Source: Parietaria judaica
Taxonomy: Eukaryota; Streptophyta; Magnoliopsida; Rosales; Urticaceae
DNA length: 64,000 nucleotides
Direction: 5' to 3'
Assembly: GCA_954871525.1 (NCBI GenBank)
Contig: OX940864.1
Coordinates: forward strand, 22,562,001-22,626,000
The position numbers and the translations under genes were made by a program. This document shows positions 11,463-23,406 of this stretch, in pieces. Each line of letters starts with the position of its first letter. The first letter of the stretch is position 1. The notes beneath the pieces were generated by a model. The model saw only the letters and a list, made by a program, of their open reading frames with translations. It searched no databases and had not been told where the DNA came from.

Positions 11463-11816
11463 CAGAGGGAGCAGAAAGAGAGAGCTCGGGCGACCCACTT
11501 CGTCGTGCGAGACCGTGGGTGTCGTCGGTCGGAAGTTGGGTCTCTCGTCCGTCGGAAGCTGGGCGGTCGAAGTCGATGTGGGTTTCATCGTGAGAGAGAG
11601 AGAGAGCGAGGGAGGGAAGCTGAATTTGTCGTGGGAGGGAAAGAGAAGGGGGAAAGATGTTGAGTTAGTGGATTGGGTTAGTTAACTCAAGACTTTGGTT
11701 AAAATTTGGTTTGAGGCATAGTTTTGTAATCTATTAAAATCGGGCATAATTCCGTTCAAACTTACTTTTTCAGGCATATTTATTGAAGTTTTTCTATATA
11801 TATATATAATAATAAT
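11463..11816. other. intergenic DNA after the second LTR
   Basis: A GC-rich patch at 11463-11660 with a GA run (11591-11612), then AT-rich DNA. The open frames here are short and do not resemble any family. Possibly captured or internal retroelement sequence. Confidence 0.35.
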
Positions 11817-12187
11817 GGTTGCGTTTGGCTTAGCTTATTTAGCCCTGTTTTTGTTTTTAAAATAAACTAAACCGCTTTTCATGTGTTTGGCAAAATTGTT
11901 TTTCCAAAAAACACAAAATCGATTTTAAATTTTTGTACATGAATCGTAAAAGCTAGAATTCGTAGCTTTTGGTTTTTTCTAAAAACAAAAATACGGTTTT
12001 AGTATATTTTAGTCATTTTAGCCTAAATAATTTTTTTTTACCAAACGCTAAATTAGTTTTTGTTACCAACAACAACTGTTTTGTAAACAATTTACCAAAC
12101 CCCTGTCAATTTTTTTAAATACAGTTTGTCTTTTAAATTAAAACTGAAAATAATTTTTGTAAAAATTAAACTGTGTCAAACGGGCCC
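11817..12187. mobile_element. putative MITE with GGGCCCGTTTG-type ends
   Basis: Left end GGTTGCGTTTGGCTTAGCTTA and right end (read inverted) GGGCCCGTTTGACACAGTTTA are imperfect inverted repeats about 370 bp apart, with AT-rich noncoding DNA between. The flanks show a possible AAT duplication. This end type is common in short plant DNA transposons. The call rests on the ends alone. Confidence 0.45.
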
Positions 12188-12544
12188 AATATATTGTTAC
12201 GCAGTATAGCTTCTTACTCCCGTTGGCTTCACCAGGCTTCAAGATCGACTCAATCAGTTTTAAGAATACAGTTCGAAGGCCCATTTTAAAAACTAAAAAC
12301 TGATGGTTTATTTATTTCACAGACGATAGGGAGCGGAATTAAAATATAAAAGGTTTTATTTAAGCATGTTTTACACTTATATAGAGAAAATTGCAAAATA
12401 AATACTCTTATGTCATAAAAAAAAGGGTTTTTTAGCATAATACTCAATTAGGGTCAAACTTTTATAAAAAATACTCAAAGGTTTGCTAAAATTAAAGAAA
12501 TACTCATTTGGGCTTTTATGGACAAATATACCCTTTTCTTCTCC

Positions 12545-12914
12545 AAGCCTGGAGTTACACTTTTGTAACAACAGTTACACTTTTGTAACGGCAAATACAC
12601 TTTTGTAACTGGAGTTACACTTTTGTAACGGCCGTTACACTTTTGTAACTGGAGTTACACTTTTGTAACGGTTGTTACACTTTTGTAACTGGAGTTACAC
12701 TTTTGTAACGGCAGTTACACTTTTGTAACTGGAGTTACACTTTTGTAACGGCATTTACACTTTTGTAACAAGAGTTACACTTTTGTGGTCCCGCAAAAAA
12801 CAAAAGGAGTATAGGACCAAGACCAACAAAAAGAAGGAGTATAGGACTAAGTCTGGAGTTACACTTTTGTAACGACAGTTACACTTTTGTAACTGAAGTT
12901 ACACTTTTGTAACG
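12545..12914 (+). repeat. 20-bp minisatellite with 40-bp alternation
   Basis: About 15 units of GTTACACTTTTGTAAC plus a four-base linker, with an exact period of 20. Linkers alternate between TGGA and GGC-type, making a 40-bp higher-order unit. Each unit is a hairpin (GTTAC/GTAAC). The array is broken at about 12786-12854 by an unrelated patch containing a duplicated GGAGTATAGGAC, then resumes for three units and ends where the captured glutamyltransferase sequence begins. Confidence 0.95.
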
Positions 12915-13791
12915 CCCGCTTTCAAGACCTTCCCGTTCGGTGCAAACACTTTTTTCAATCCGGCGTCGTTCAGGATCAGATCTGCTTCGTTCTTTATGTG
13001 CTCTGCGAGACAAGGAGCGACTACAAACCCATCTTTGGCAAGTTTTATGGAAGGTTCAAACAGAGTCTTCCATGGCAAGCGACCATATTTCAACCACGCT
13101 TCATATAGGCCAGCTATCTCGCCGGGCACGCCCATAGATAGCGGACCGTAAGTCTTGGCTCTCAAATCGTTCTGATACATATCCTGTTCATTGAAATTTA
13201 TAAAAATAATTTTCATAATTTGATTACAAAGGGTCTACATAGAAAAACAATCCCGAACCTCCGAAGCGGCCAACGGAGCGGTTTCCCTCATGTCGAAAGC
13301 TAGGGTCTGCAAGGTCGACGCAGATCAGACGATCATGAAGCCGCTGCCTCCGATCCTACTGGACATAGCATTGACGACACCTACGCACAGTCCATCGCGA
13401 CGGCAGTGTCAACTGCGTGACCGTTGCGGCGGAGAAAAGACACCCCGACTTTGGAGCAGTGCGCAGCATCGGCGGCCACAACGCCCACGTGGGACACCAC
13501 GACGTCGCGGTTACTTGCATTGCCTGGCTCGTTGCTGCTATATCTGTCTCCCCAAACCACTATGTTGGTTGCAGAAACAAGGCCTGCATGAACGAATAGA
13601 AATCAAGTATCTGCAATCATGGACGAGCTGAGCTCTAATGAAGAAACCCAGACTGAGACGAAGAAATTGAGAGGGAAAGTGGACTAACACAGAAGAGCGG
13701 TGACTGCAAGGAGAAGCCAGAGGGCTCGGCGGAATCTCTTGGCATGGCCATGGCTTCGAGAGAGCAAAGGCTCGGAGCTCTGGTCCTCCAT
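12915..13791 (-). pseudogene. gamma-glutamyltransferase (glutathione hydrolase) gene fragment
   Basis: GGT cleaves gamma-glutamyl bonds of glutathione and its conjugates. Three pieces appear in gene order on the minus strand. First is a Met start at 13789-13791 with a short N-terminus and membrane anchor (EPLLSRSHGHAKRFRRALWL). Second is an exon at about 13501-13259 (GVVAADAAHC; GIGG-like SGFMIV; TLAFDMRETAPLAASE). Third is an exon at 13183-12915 (YGPLSMGVPGEIAGLYEAWL; FAPNGKVLKAG). A 75-bp intron with GT...AG ends (13258-13184) is kept between the last two, so capture was at the DNA level. A one-base frameshift near 13390 and a TGA near 13326 break it, and the 3' two-thirds of the enzyme, including the catalytic Thr region, is missing. 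Decayed transduplicate. Confidence 0.85.
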
Positions 13792-13849
13792 TAATGGCAG
13801 AGGAGACATGACAGAGCTCTGGCTTGTCGAGAGAGGAGGGGAGAGAGAG

Positions 13850-14080
13850 GGAAAGCGTGGCCTTGTCGAAGTGCAGAGCTCGGACCCGGAGCTGGAGGTG
13901 AATCTGAGCCCTAGATTTGGAGTCGTCGACTCTCATGAAAGCCTCCCAAGTCATCGGCGAATTCAGGTAGGGAGCGAAGGTGCCGTAGCAGGACTCGCCC
14001 AGCCACGACCGCCATACTCCGCCCACCTTCAGCTTGCGAGCCAGCTCGTAGCCGCGACCATCCTCGCCGAGGAGAGCCAT
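13850..14080 (-). pseudogene. captured 5' exon of an unidentified conserved plant gene
   Basis: An ATG at 14078-14080 opens MALLGEDGRGYELARKL, then GVWRSWLGESCYGTFAPYL, EAFMRVDDSKSRAQIHLQLR and ALHFDKATLSL. This N-terminus looks like that of a conserved plant protein whose name I cannot recall with certainty; no function is claimed. The similarity appears to fade around 13850, just before the captured glutamyltransferase leader, so two donor genes seem joined inside one element, both in the same orientation. A purine-rich leader with GAC/GTC repeats precedes the ATG. Confidence 0.5.
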
Positions 14081-14325
14081 CTACGACGACGACGATCGGA
14101 TCGGCGGCGATCGGCGATCGGACGGCGGAGAGGAGCGAGGAGAGAGAAAGAACGAGAGATGGAAAATGTCGGTCGATCGAGAGAGAGACGAGAAGAGCAG
14201 AGCAGAGAAGGAGCAGGGGTGTTTTTGGAAAATAGCCTTTAAATTGAGTATGATTTGGATTAATTAAACCTTGAGTAATTTTTAAAATAGTTTGATTCTA
14301 ATTGAGTATTTGGTTAATAAGCCCT

Positions 14326-16290
14326 AAAAAAAATTACACAGATTCTTAAAATTTAAAAATAATATAAAATACTTTAATTGTTTAAAATATGACTTATTGG
14401 TATCCAACATCCCCCGTCACACGTAAAGTTAAGCCACATGTAAGGCTCAGATACTTCCTCTCTTGAGAATTTGTGCCGTAAGTATTCTTAAGCCAACAAA
14501 AGCTAGCAACATATTCTCAAAATTTAAAAATCACGATAAAAATGCCCAAAGTCTATAAAATAGACTTTCGGTGGTATCTAATTTTCACCGTCACATGTCA
14601 AACTTTAAGTGAAACTATAACACTTGTAGGGCTGAATCCCTCTCTATTATCTCTCTTTGTTTCTTTTAATCTGCGAAATTTATGTGAGAAAAACTTTGAC
14701 TAACGAGGGCATACAAAATAAGAGCAAGAATGATACGAAATATTGAATGTAATTACCCCATTTCTGACTAAATAAAACCTATATTTGAAGACTTCAAAGC
14801 TCATAGCTTATCTTCTTTCACTATCTCTGCTAAGATTGACATCCTTGATTCATGTCACTCACATTCTGCTGCATCATTCCCCTAAAACATTAATGATTCC
14901 AAACATGTCCTTGTCCCCCCTTATTTTTTGTGCTTGTAATACGTAAGTTAAAATTATTGATCATCTCTTCTTTCAAGTGCGATTTTGCGCGACAACGTGG
15001 GCATAAAGAAAGGATTGAAGTCTCATACGATCTAGGTTTTGGGGTTTTTGAATTCTCGAAAAGTTCATTTTTGTCGGCCCCGTTGAGTTCCCGTGAAAGG
15101 TTAAGCATGATTTGTTGGGTCTGTGGCATCATCGAAACTAATTTATTTGGAATAATCATTTTATCCCCGTAAACTATATTCGGGGCTTGGCTAGCAGGGT
15201 TGCATATAAGTGTAGGCTTGTGAGGGTTCAATGGTTAGAAGTGTCAACCGGCGGCAAGATTAATGTGTTAAATGATAGAAGTTGATTGTCAAACGGTTCT
15301 GAACTTGGGTTTGGTTGTCTAGATCGTCATACTTGATATGTTGTTTTATACGGACCTAGATCATTGTTGTATGAAGATTATAATTCCTTGACGTGCGTTA
15401 GTTATATCCTGACCATAATTTTTTTTTCATTTATATTCAAATTTTAGATTTCATTTTCATTTTTTAAGATGAAATAATAACAAAAATACAATTTTAGTAT
15501 GTTAGGTTTTTGTATAAAAAAATAATAATCTAAAAGCATGAATCATAGTCATGAGAAAAGAAAAAGAAAAAACAAAAGCTTGTCTTCATATTATTGAGAA
15601 AAGACGAGTGGTTATAATTTTTTTTAGTGCATTTCGATATTTAAAAAAAAAAAAAAAAAACCCTTATTAATTTCTTCATGGATTTAAAATTTGGACAATA
15701 ATTTTTTACCCATGTATAAGAACAAGACTAGTTAGTGATATAAGGTGGTACTTTTTACTTTCGTTAATGGTCCATTTCTATAATTTAATTATTTTGATCG
15801 GCACTATGGTTTTATTATAGCCTTTCCTACCAATAAAGAGAGTATAAAATAAGAAATGATTCCTCTCAGATTCAGCAACGCACTATGTGGCAAGTTTTGT
15901 ACTAATTAATAGCTAAAAAATCATATTCAATCTAATTAATTTGAATCAAGACATCTAGCTAAGTCGTTATTATAATAAACACATGGTCCACAAACAAAAG
16001 TCAATACGATAATACTTTTTATTTAGCAAGATATACTTTATATATCAAAACCTTAAAGCCAACTTTCTAAGATTGCGTATTAAAGAAATATTTTTTTAGT
16101 ATATAAAATTTGTTCCTTAATTTTAGTAAGAATTAATCTCTCAATATTGTATCCCAAGATACTACAATTACACGCTTATAAAACGAAAAATTATTAAATA
16201 GCTTTGATATTTATTAAAACCAATTTTATATTTTTGTTTTTATGTAACTTATCACTTTGTAGAAACTATATATATATATATATATATTTT
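14326..16290. other. gene-free AT-rich DNA
   Basis: No supportable gene. A diverged direct duplication is visible: TTCTTAAAATTTAAAAAT...GGTATCCAACATCCCCCGTCACACG near 14343-14420 and TTCTCAAAATTTAAAAATC...GGTATCTAATTTTCACCGTCACATG near 14514-14598. A 17-A run sits at 15643-15660 and an AT microsatellite at 16266-16288. Confidence 0.5.
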
Positions 16291-16294
16291 AGGG

Positions 16295-16930
16295 TTTTTC
16301 GATGAGTTTTCTCAATCCCGAGGCAAAAATCACGGGATTTCATCGAACAATAAGATCTAGATTAACAACGGTAATCAAAATAGTTCGGTTTCGATACGTT
16401 ACCAGACTTTTTGTACTTTTTCCAACTGGTATATTTCTGGCCGATTTCTCTTCGTTCTTCGTGCGATCAGCTGCTGCATTTTCTCTGATCATGCCACGTC
16501 AAATGTCGTGCCTCTATATTGTCCACCACGTCGTTGCGGAACATCGTTTAGACCGGAAAACAGTTCGTCGGACAGGTTAGGTCCTCCTCAGTGTTTGGAT
16601 GGCGAACCAATCGGTGCAACGGGAGGAGAAAACATGCGCCTAGGGTGGTGGTAGGGGCTGCCGCGTTTCTCTCTCTATTAGGGTTTCTAAGAGTGTATTT
16701 CTCTTCTTAATTATAAATGAAACTATAGTATTTATAGCCCATAGTCTATAAATGACCTAATGAGCTTTATGGTCCAGTAATTGAGCCTAAGCCCATTAGG
16801 TCATTATTAATTAATAAACGCTTTCATAATTAATGTGCAGACCCGAGTGGGCCCACAACTCGTTTATTGTAGTCGGGTGCGACCCGAAAAGCCCATTGAA
16901 CTTAAATCTCGATTCGGGCATTTCTTATAT
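16295..16930 (-). mobile_element. putative LTR-type repeat remnant
   Basis: GC-richer than its surroundings, no long frame of known family, and a minus-strand TATA box (GGGCTATAAATACTATAG near 16725-16742) preceded on that strand by GGCCC/GACCCG-rich U3-like DNA. The look is that of a copia-type LTR, but no ends or target duplication could be defined. Confidence 0.35.
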
Positions 16931-18138
16931 ATATAACACTCATTTTTTGTATTTTCATGTCATGCATATATACCTCTCCGAAATGCTAAAGTTCGTGTTT
17001 AGAAGCAACGGGCTAAATCAACACAAGGAAGATGTAAAACCATTTCAACTATTTTTAAAGCAAAGAGGTCGATTAAATCATATATATATATTATATATAT
17101 ATGCACATATATATATAAAGCATCGATTGCGCCAAGCCACCTTTACCCTTTCTAAACTATTTAAATTGCCCTTTATTCATAATATTAAAATGTTATTTTA
17201 TATAAAATTGCCCTTTGTTTTATATACCCTTTATTCCGTATATGTAATATGTATACATACGCCCTTTATACATCTTGTTTTCAGTAAGGAAATAATTAAT
17301 AATTCTAGATCATACTACAGCTCTTCAATTAAAAAAAGGAAGATGACTAGACCAAATGCGTACGTATCATACATACATGCATTGCATATGTAAAAACTAA
17401 AAAGGTGTAGGGTTTATTTGTCGAGTTAAACTGCAAGTTGCATGAGCACTATCACGTAGTAAATGACTACAAAATAAAAAGTATGACATCATAAAAACAT
17501 GCATTTAATATATAGTGTAGTTACCATGTACTTCTTAAATTAATGTGAATCTTTGAGGTGCGAGTTTCAAAGTAATGACGCTTAAATAACCTAAATGATT
17601 GGAGGATAATTATTTGATTTAGATTTTCTTTTTACGTGGATGAACTCATGAAACATATGTAATTCATGATTACAAAACACATATTGTTTTATATTTATTT
17701 TTCAAAAAACAAAAAAGAATAAGTTTTGGGAAATTTTATTTCTATAAGTTAGCCCCCATATTTTATTTTGTAGCGATTTTCTCTCATTTCTATTTGTTCA
17801 ATATTTGTATGTTAATTTAAAGGATAAACAGATATTTAAATTGTTATCAATTGTGTAGTGTTTCAAAATAATTTTAACAAATATATTAGCATCCGAGTAC
17901 TGATTCTGACACACGCTTATCCAATAATATTTCCCAACACTCATTTGAACTTTTTTATTTTATTTTAAATTTTTAGTAAATTGCTACTTTATTAAATTTG
18001 AATTTTTTAAGTTAAAAAAACTTGGAAGCACATTATAGTTAATTACAACTTAAATACTTTTATCTTTTAATCTAATAAAAATAAATAGATGAACTATTGA
18101 CGAATTTTTACCAATTTATAAATAAAATGTGTGAGTGT
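16931..18138. other. gene-free AT-rich DNA
   Basis: AT-rich with AT/TA microsatellite stretches (17080-17122). A 186-codon frame at 16833-17393 is composition-driven and resembles no family. Confidence 0.5.
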
Positions 18139-19312
18139 ACACTTGTTGACGTGGTTTCGCACACCAACAGTCACGAAAATTTGTGTATGGGATTTCGATT
18201 TGAATTTGCTAAAAGATTCGTGGATATTGACCTCCGCGTCGTCGATACTTTGACGATGACAAAATAAAAGGAAAAACGGTAAAAACAACGAGGTTTTTTT
18301 AGAAAGATTCGTCTCAATGCGGTAGTTGACTACGTACTCTGTAAGTTTATTGATTTAGAAAGAAATATCAACAAGAACCACAAGCCGATTCCTGATTGAT
18401 CAAAAAGATGAAAGAAAACACTCTGAAAGATACAAAATCTCACATACTCTTCTCTCAGGTGATGCTTGCGTGCGTGAAATAGTGTTGTCTTCTTGCTTTT
18501 ATAGGCTTTTGATTTCTGCCCGTTGGAGCTTCTTTGTGAACGTTGGTAGTGGCTCCGAGTTCGGCGTTTGACTCTCTGTCGAGCTGACACGTGGGCCCCT
18601 TCTCGAAAGAATCACGCAGTAGTGGACTTTGACTTGGCGTCATGGAAGTTTGAATCTTGGTCGTGGCGCTTTTCCTGGTCGGGTTTCGAAACGTTTGAAT
18701 GAAGCTTTGACCCGTTCTGCTCGGTCCTCTTGCTGGTGCTGGATTTATGCTCGGATCCCTTTCTGGCAATTTATGCCCGGGACAAGCTTAAGTCTTGGGC
18801 CGAGAAGCCTGTTCAGGCCTGGGCCTTATTCTCTTCTCTGATGGGCCTTAATTTGTACCATTTCACAGGCCCATTTACATGAATAATCATTTTTATTCAT
18901 ATACTTTGGTCTATATTATTTGGACCGTAAATTTAATTAATGTGACTTTATCGTTTCTAATACCGAACGAATTTACACATCAACAACACTGTTACCAATT
19001 TAGGTCTTCGAATATAACTCGTACAAAATAAAAAAATAATTCGATAAATATTTATCAAAATCAAATATGAAATAGCCTATAGGTCTTCAACTATATCTCG
19101 ATCTACAAAATAAATAAATAATTAGATCAATAAATAAACAATTATCATTTTACGTGACTAATATACTAGATGTGAGTTATATTCAAGTCGATAAAAATAA
19201 AATGATGAAGTTGTTACAAAAATAAGTTGACAGAACATTTTGCACTTAGAAATAAACTATCGACGAATTTTTACCAATATAAAAATAAAATGTGTGAGTG
19301 TACACTATTTCT
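18085..19312 (+). repeat. ~55-bp direct repeat pair flanking a solo LTR
   Basis: 18085-18143 and 19255-19312 share GACGAATTTTTACCAAT, AAAATAAAATGTGTGAGTGT and ACACT with few differences. The left copy is directly abutted by the solo LTR; the right copy lies 265 bp beyond its other end. The repeat is older than, and independent of, the 5-bp LTR target duplication. Confidence 0.7.
18144..18985 (-). mobile_element. solo LTR, Ty3/gypsy-like, with exact target duplication
   Basis: Ends TGTTGACGTGG (18144) and ...ACATCAACA (18985) form TGTTG/CAACA inverted termini. The 5-bp sequence ACACT occurs immediately before (18139-18143) and after (18986-18990), an exact target duplication. There is no internal region, so it arose by LTR-LTR recombination. 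A minus-strand TATA box lies at 18495-18503 (TATAAAAGC) and transcription would run leftward. It shares words with the remnant at 58700-59370 (GAGCTGACACGT, TTTTCCTGGTCGGG, TTCAGGCCT). Confidence 0.88.
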
Positions 19313-20707
19313 CTATCAGTATGTCTCGATCTATGGCTATATTATGGACATTGGTAAATGAGTGTACATACACCATACATATATAGTTGGCTTGGCATTG
19401 AGTGTGTGATACAGAGAGTTGTCTCCAAAGCAAAGAGTCAACTTTGCAGAAAAAGAAAATAGAAAGAAACTGTTATTTTTTTTTATTTTTTTTTATATGT
19501 CATCTCAATACATATATTAGATATTAAATATGTAATTTTCGAGTCTTACTATATATGGTCTAATAATTATATTGAGTAATTGGGGAAACCGTTTCTAAAT
19601 AGAATTAAGATGAACTTCTTGCCTCTAGATGATTTGGACTTTGGAGAGTCACATTTGGTTATATGGTGTGAGATCTTGAATGGCGTAGTTCATTATCTGC
19701 GATTACGGTTTTTTTTTTTTTTTAATAAAGAAAGACGAGTTTTATTAAATCCTTCGAATCCCTCAAACGGGTGCGGTTCTAAAGAGAAGAGTACTCCACC
19801 TATAATTATTATTGGCAACAACCAAGCAAGTGTCCCGAATAAAGGACGGGACTCCCTTGTTACAACGAGAATCATTAAAAATGAGAAATTCCATACTTGG
19901 TGGAACATACTCTAACCAAACTATGGTACCCCTAGACTTAATCGCAAGTTTTGGAAAGGCAATGCTCAGGTTCATTACAACATCTCAGATTAAAATAGAA
20001 AATCATACCTTTGGTTTTTAGCGTGATGTTTTTTTTTTATTATATATTAGTAAAGCTCTAAGTTTCGAAGAAATTCTCTTTGTATTAAAAGAAAAAATAA
20101 ATAAATTATTATTTGTTTGAGTATGATTTAAATTTTTCAAATTTTAATATTTGAGTATATTATATTATTTTGATCTGTCGAATTCCAACCACCCAAGAAA
20201 CACGAAGAAAGAACCCGGACTCAGAATAGTATAAATGAAAATATTAAATATAACACACCAACTCAAAAGAGAAGAGAACTATCTAAACCTAAAATTGTCC
20301 TTTGAACAAATAATATCGTTTACAAAAGACGATGAACAGATTAATAAATAATTTATTAGTGCTCTCACTTACAAAGTCTACTTGCTAATTCATGTATTTG
20401 CAAATTGCAACTCAATATCATAGAAACTGCGAGCGTAGAAAGCTTTATATTATTTATTTATAGGAAACGTATTTTTACAATAAATATATAAAATACTCCT
20501 TAATTTAGGGGACATGTCCAACATATCACACCGGCCCAAAGTATATTGCAGATATGCCCTTAAATCATGTGCATTTTGTATACTTATTGTGAGAAACATT
20601 TCTTTGGAACAAAATATAAAGTATTCTTATTTTCACAACCTTCTATAATACTTGTTAGATATGATCACATTAAATAGGTGTACAAGGATTAGTAAGTTAA
20701 GTAACAA

Positions 20708-20708
<1 letters not shown>
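18991..20708. other. gene-free AT-rich DNA
   Basis: Contains an about 95-bp diverged tandem duplication (AGGTCTTCGAATATAACTCG near 19001 and AGGTCTTCAACTATATCTCG near 19081). A segment at 19710-20020 starts with a T run followed by AATAAAGAAAGACGAGTTTT and has small frames on both strands. It may be a truncated retroposed 3' end, but no family was recognised. Confidence 0.45.

Positions 20709-20760
<52 letters not shown>
20709..20760 (+). repeat. (AAT)n microsatellite
   Basis: About 17 uninterrupted AAT/TAA units. Confidence 0.98.
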
Positions 20761-20761
<1 letters not shown>

Positions 20762-20854
20762 CCCCTAAGAGTCTCGAGATGGCCGCAAGAGACATTTTGT
20801 GACCGCGGAGTGACAATTATACATACTTAATGACCAAATATACATTGTTGTGGT

Positions 20855-21628
20855 CAGGGGCGGACCCAGGATTTCATGTCGGGGGTGGCGAATTAAAATA
20901 TTTTTTACTAATTTGTAAAAAAAAATAAAAAATTATAACACTCTCTAGCTAAATAGTGGTTTTTTTAACAATACATGTAATGTTTTAATATTTATTTTTT
21001 TATTAATATTTATCAAATCAAGCCGCACTAAATTTTAAAAAATTGAGAACACATTTTATTTTTAGTTATACATATACCTTGATAATTATATGAAGAAAAA
21101 TAAATATTTTGACTTTATAAGTATAATTGTGATAAGATATTATTACGATGTCACCGGGTGTATAAAATGTTAGATAGAAAATGAAACTCTCATTTATTTT
21201 AATTAGATAAAAGCTGTGAAAATAAAAACAAAAATCATATATGACAAAAATAAAGTTGTAAAAAAATAGATAAAATTAATACTTTTTTTAAGGAGATAAA
21301 ATTAATACATAATAGAATACAAAAAAGTTGAAATGGAGTAAAATGTGAGCTTGACGTCCCGTGAAGTGATTGAGGGAGAGAGAGTGATTTATTATTTTTT
21401 ATTAAAATATTATTATACAATAAAGTGAGAAATAGAAAGCAAGTGAGAAATATTATTCTACTAGTCAGGTCGTACTCGTGTCGTGGGGGTGACAATAACT
21501 AAAAAAGAGACAGATTTAGTATTTTTTTTTATTCTTTTTCTCAAATATCTATATATATATATATATATAATTTCTATAAATGTGGGGGTGACATCAGCCA
21601 CCCCCAAAAGCAAGTGGGTCCGCCCCTG
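20855..21628. mobile_element. non-autonomous hAT-type element with 8-bp target duplication
   Basis: Perfect terminal inverted repeats CAGGGGCGGACCCA / TGGGTCCGCCCCTG bound 774 bp of AT-rich noncoding DNA. The 8-bp GTTGTGGT occurs directly on both sides (20847-20854 and 21629-21636), the signature of hAT transposition. The CAGGGGCGGA end type is widespread in plants. The inner flanks also mirror each other (GGGGGTGGCGAA left, GGGGGTGACATCAGCCACCCCC right). No transposase. Confidence 0.93.
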
Positions 21629-21636
21629 GTTGTGGT

Positions 21637-23398
21637 ATGTACTTACCCGTAAATATATCATGATTTTTTTGGTTTAAGAGTGCTTCAAATATATAATATA
21701 TATTATGAAATTTTGATCAGTAATATCACATCTTAACAAAAAATTATTGTTACAACTCGTAACCATAAAATATTCTAGAAACATAATTTTAAATTTATAT
21801 TTAGAATCCAAACATAAAATACACAAAAAATAAAAAATAAAAATCAAACGGCTCCTAAGTTACGTCTTTTGATTTTTAACATTATAAAATGGACAATTAA
21901 AAATCATTTATTTCGTTGTATCTATACCCACACCAAATCTCCACGCATGCACACACTTACTTTCTTAAAAAAAAAAAAAACATATATTTTGCTTCACTTT
22001 TACCTAATGATTTTCGTTTCGTTTAATAATTACTTTCTAAGCTTGAGATTTAAAGTATAACAATTGTTAAACCCTTAAATTCATGAATTTTTTAGTTCAA
22101 GATAAAGCGCAGAATCTGATTATATGAACTCGAACACTCAAACTCATATGTCTTACATTGACTACAATTTTACAAAGTATCAACTAGTTTCTTGATAAAT
22201 TCCAACGACTAAATAGGATAATTAAAAATAAGAAGAAAAAAGCAGAAAGAAAATATATTGACTCCGAAAGTCATCTTTATGGCACTAAATAAATACTAAT
22301 CTATAAATAAAAGGAATGATTGTTTTTTTTTTTTTAAATATATAAAAGGAATGATATTGAAAAGGGGACATGCCACAATGAGATCAACTTATTCTCATAT
22401 TCTAGTTTCTTAGATTTTCTATTTTTTATTCAAATCAATGCTACTCAATTAATGTCTCATTTATTTTTTATATATATATATATATATTAAAGTGTGTGCA
22501 TGCATGGCCATGAAGTTATGAACAATACCAATAATCCAAGCATGTAATATTATGAACAAAAAATTGATTACGCCATTGAAAATTCACTCACTTAAGCTAT
22601 AGTACTATAGAGGCCAGAGGGACCACCGAGAGAAAAGCTTGTTGATGATTAGGAACGTGGGTGGCCTTCTCAACCTCTTCTTGTTTGGTGCACATTCAAG
22701 GCAGAAAACATATAAATTTTAATTAATTGAGACGATAAAAGTTTAAAATGAAAAATAACGGCAAAAGAATCTAAAATCAATAAATATGAGGCAATATATA
22801 TATATATATATTGCAATATTTGTCATTATTTTAACATAATGCTATTATATCATATATACATTTGTGTGCTCGTTCAACTATCTAACATCTTCTTTCATTT
22901 GAATTCAAATAAAAAATACATCGCCTCACATTTGTTGACTTAAAATAATTTGTCATTATTTTGCACTTTAGACTTGCCACATCAATTGATCAAAATTTAA
23001 TATTTTTGCCGTACTTTTCCCAGTATAAAATAAGCCGATAGAGTATTGTGGCACCAAACATGCATATTTAATATAGGGTGAGCATAGCGACGCGTCTCAC
23101 TACTCACTAAACTTCAATCACTTTTGCGGCTAAAATTGGCTTCTTTGAATCTTATTCATCCGTTTTAGTTTCTCTCTTTTTCCTAAGTGTAGACTGTAGA
23201 TGATATGTTTAGAATAATTATACTTTTATCTTTAAAGAAAAATTATTAAAGAAAGAGGTATTAGTGGCTTTAGCTCCTTGGCTAAGAGTGATGTGCGGAA
23301 ATGACATTCATTAGGCCGATCTCGACCGCAAATACCATTTTAGTGTTGAAGCTCTCAAATTTTGTTTACACGAGTTTTAGCACTATTTTGCTTTTTCC
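21637..23398. other. gene-free AT-rich DNA
   Basis: No supportable gene; several A/T homopolymers and AT microsatellites (for example 22469-22488 and 22796-22812). No element ends found. Confidence 0.5.
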
Positions 23399-23406
23399 AT
23401 TTTAAT

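Larger units (their letters stand above)
12424..14325. mobile_element. Pack-MULE-like element carrying gene fragments
   Basis: Long terminal inverted repeats of about 105 bp: left 12424-12532 starts AGGGTTTTTTAGCATAATAC and the right arm (14325 read inward) starts AGGGCTTATTAACCAAATAC, both continuing with TCAATTAG and further matching blocks. Eight A residues flank each end (12417-12424 and 14326-14333), consistent with an 8-9 bp Mutator-type duplication in an A run. The interior is GC-rich and holds fragments of two genes in antisense orientation plus a minisatellite. It carries no transposase, so it would have moved with help from an autonomous MULE. Confidence 0.75.

Noticed and set aside
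12545..12914. CRISPR-like array
   Set aside because: Period of 20 with 4-base linkers and a plant transposon context; no unique spacers, so it is a minisatellite.
13700..14242. 180-codon plus-strand frame in the Pack-MULE
   Set aside because: Antisense to the captured gene fragments, which carry the recognisable protein motifs on the minus strand.
16833..17393. 186-codon plus-strand frame
   Set aside because: Composition is Ile/Tyr/His-rich as expected from AT-rich and TATATA stretches; no domain, no splice context, and it overlaps an LTR-like remnant.
19693..20021. small overlapping frames on both strands near a T-run
   Set aside because: No family recognised; at most a truncated retroposed sequence, so not called as a gene.
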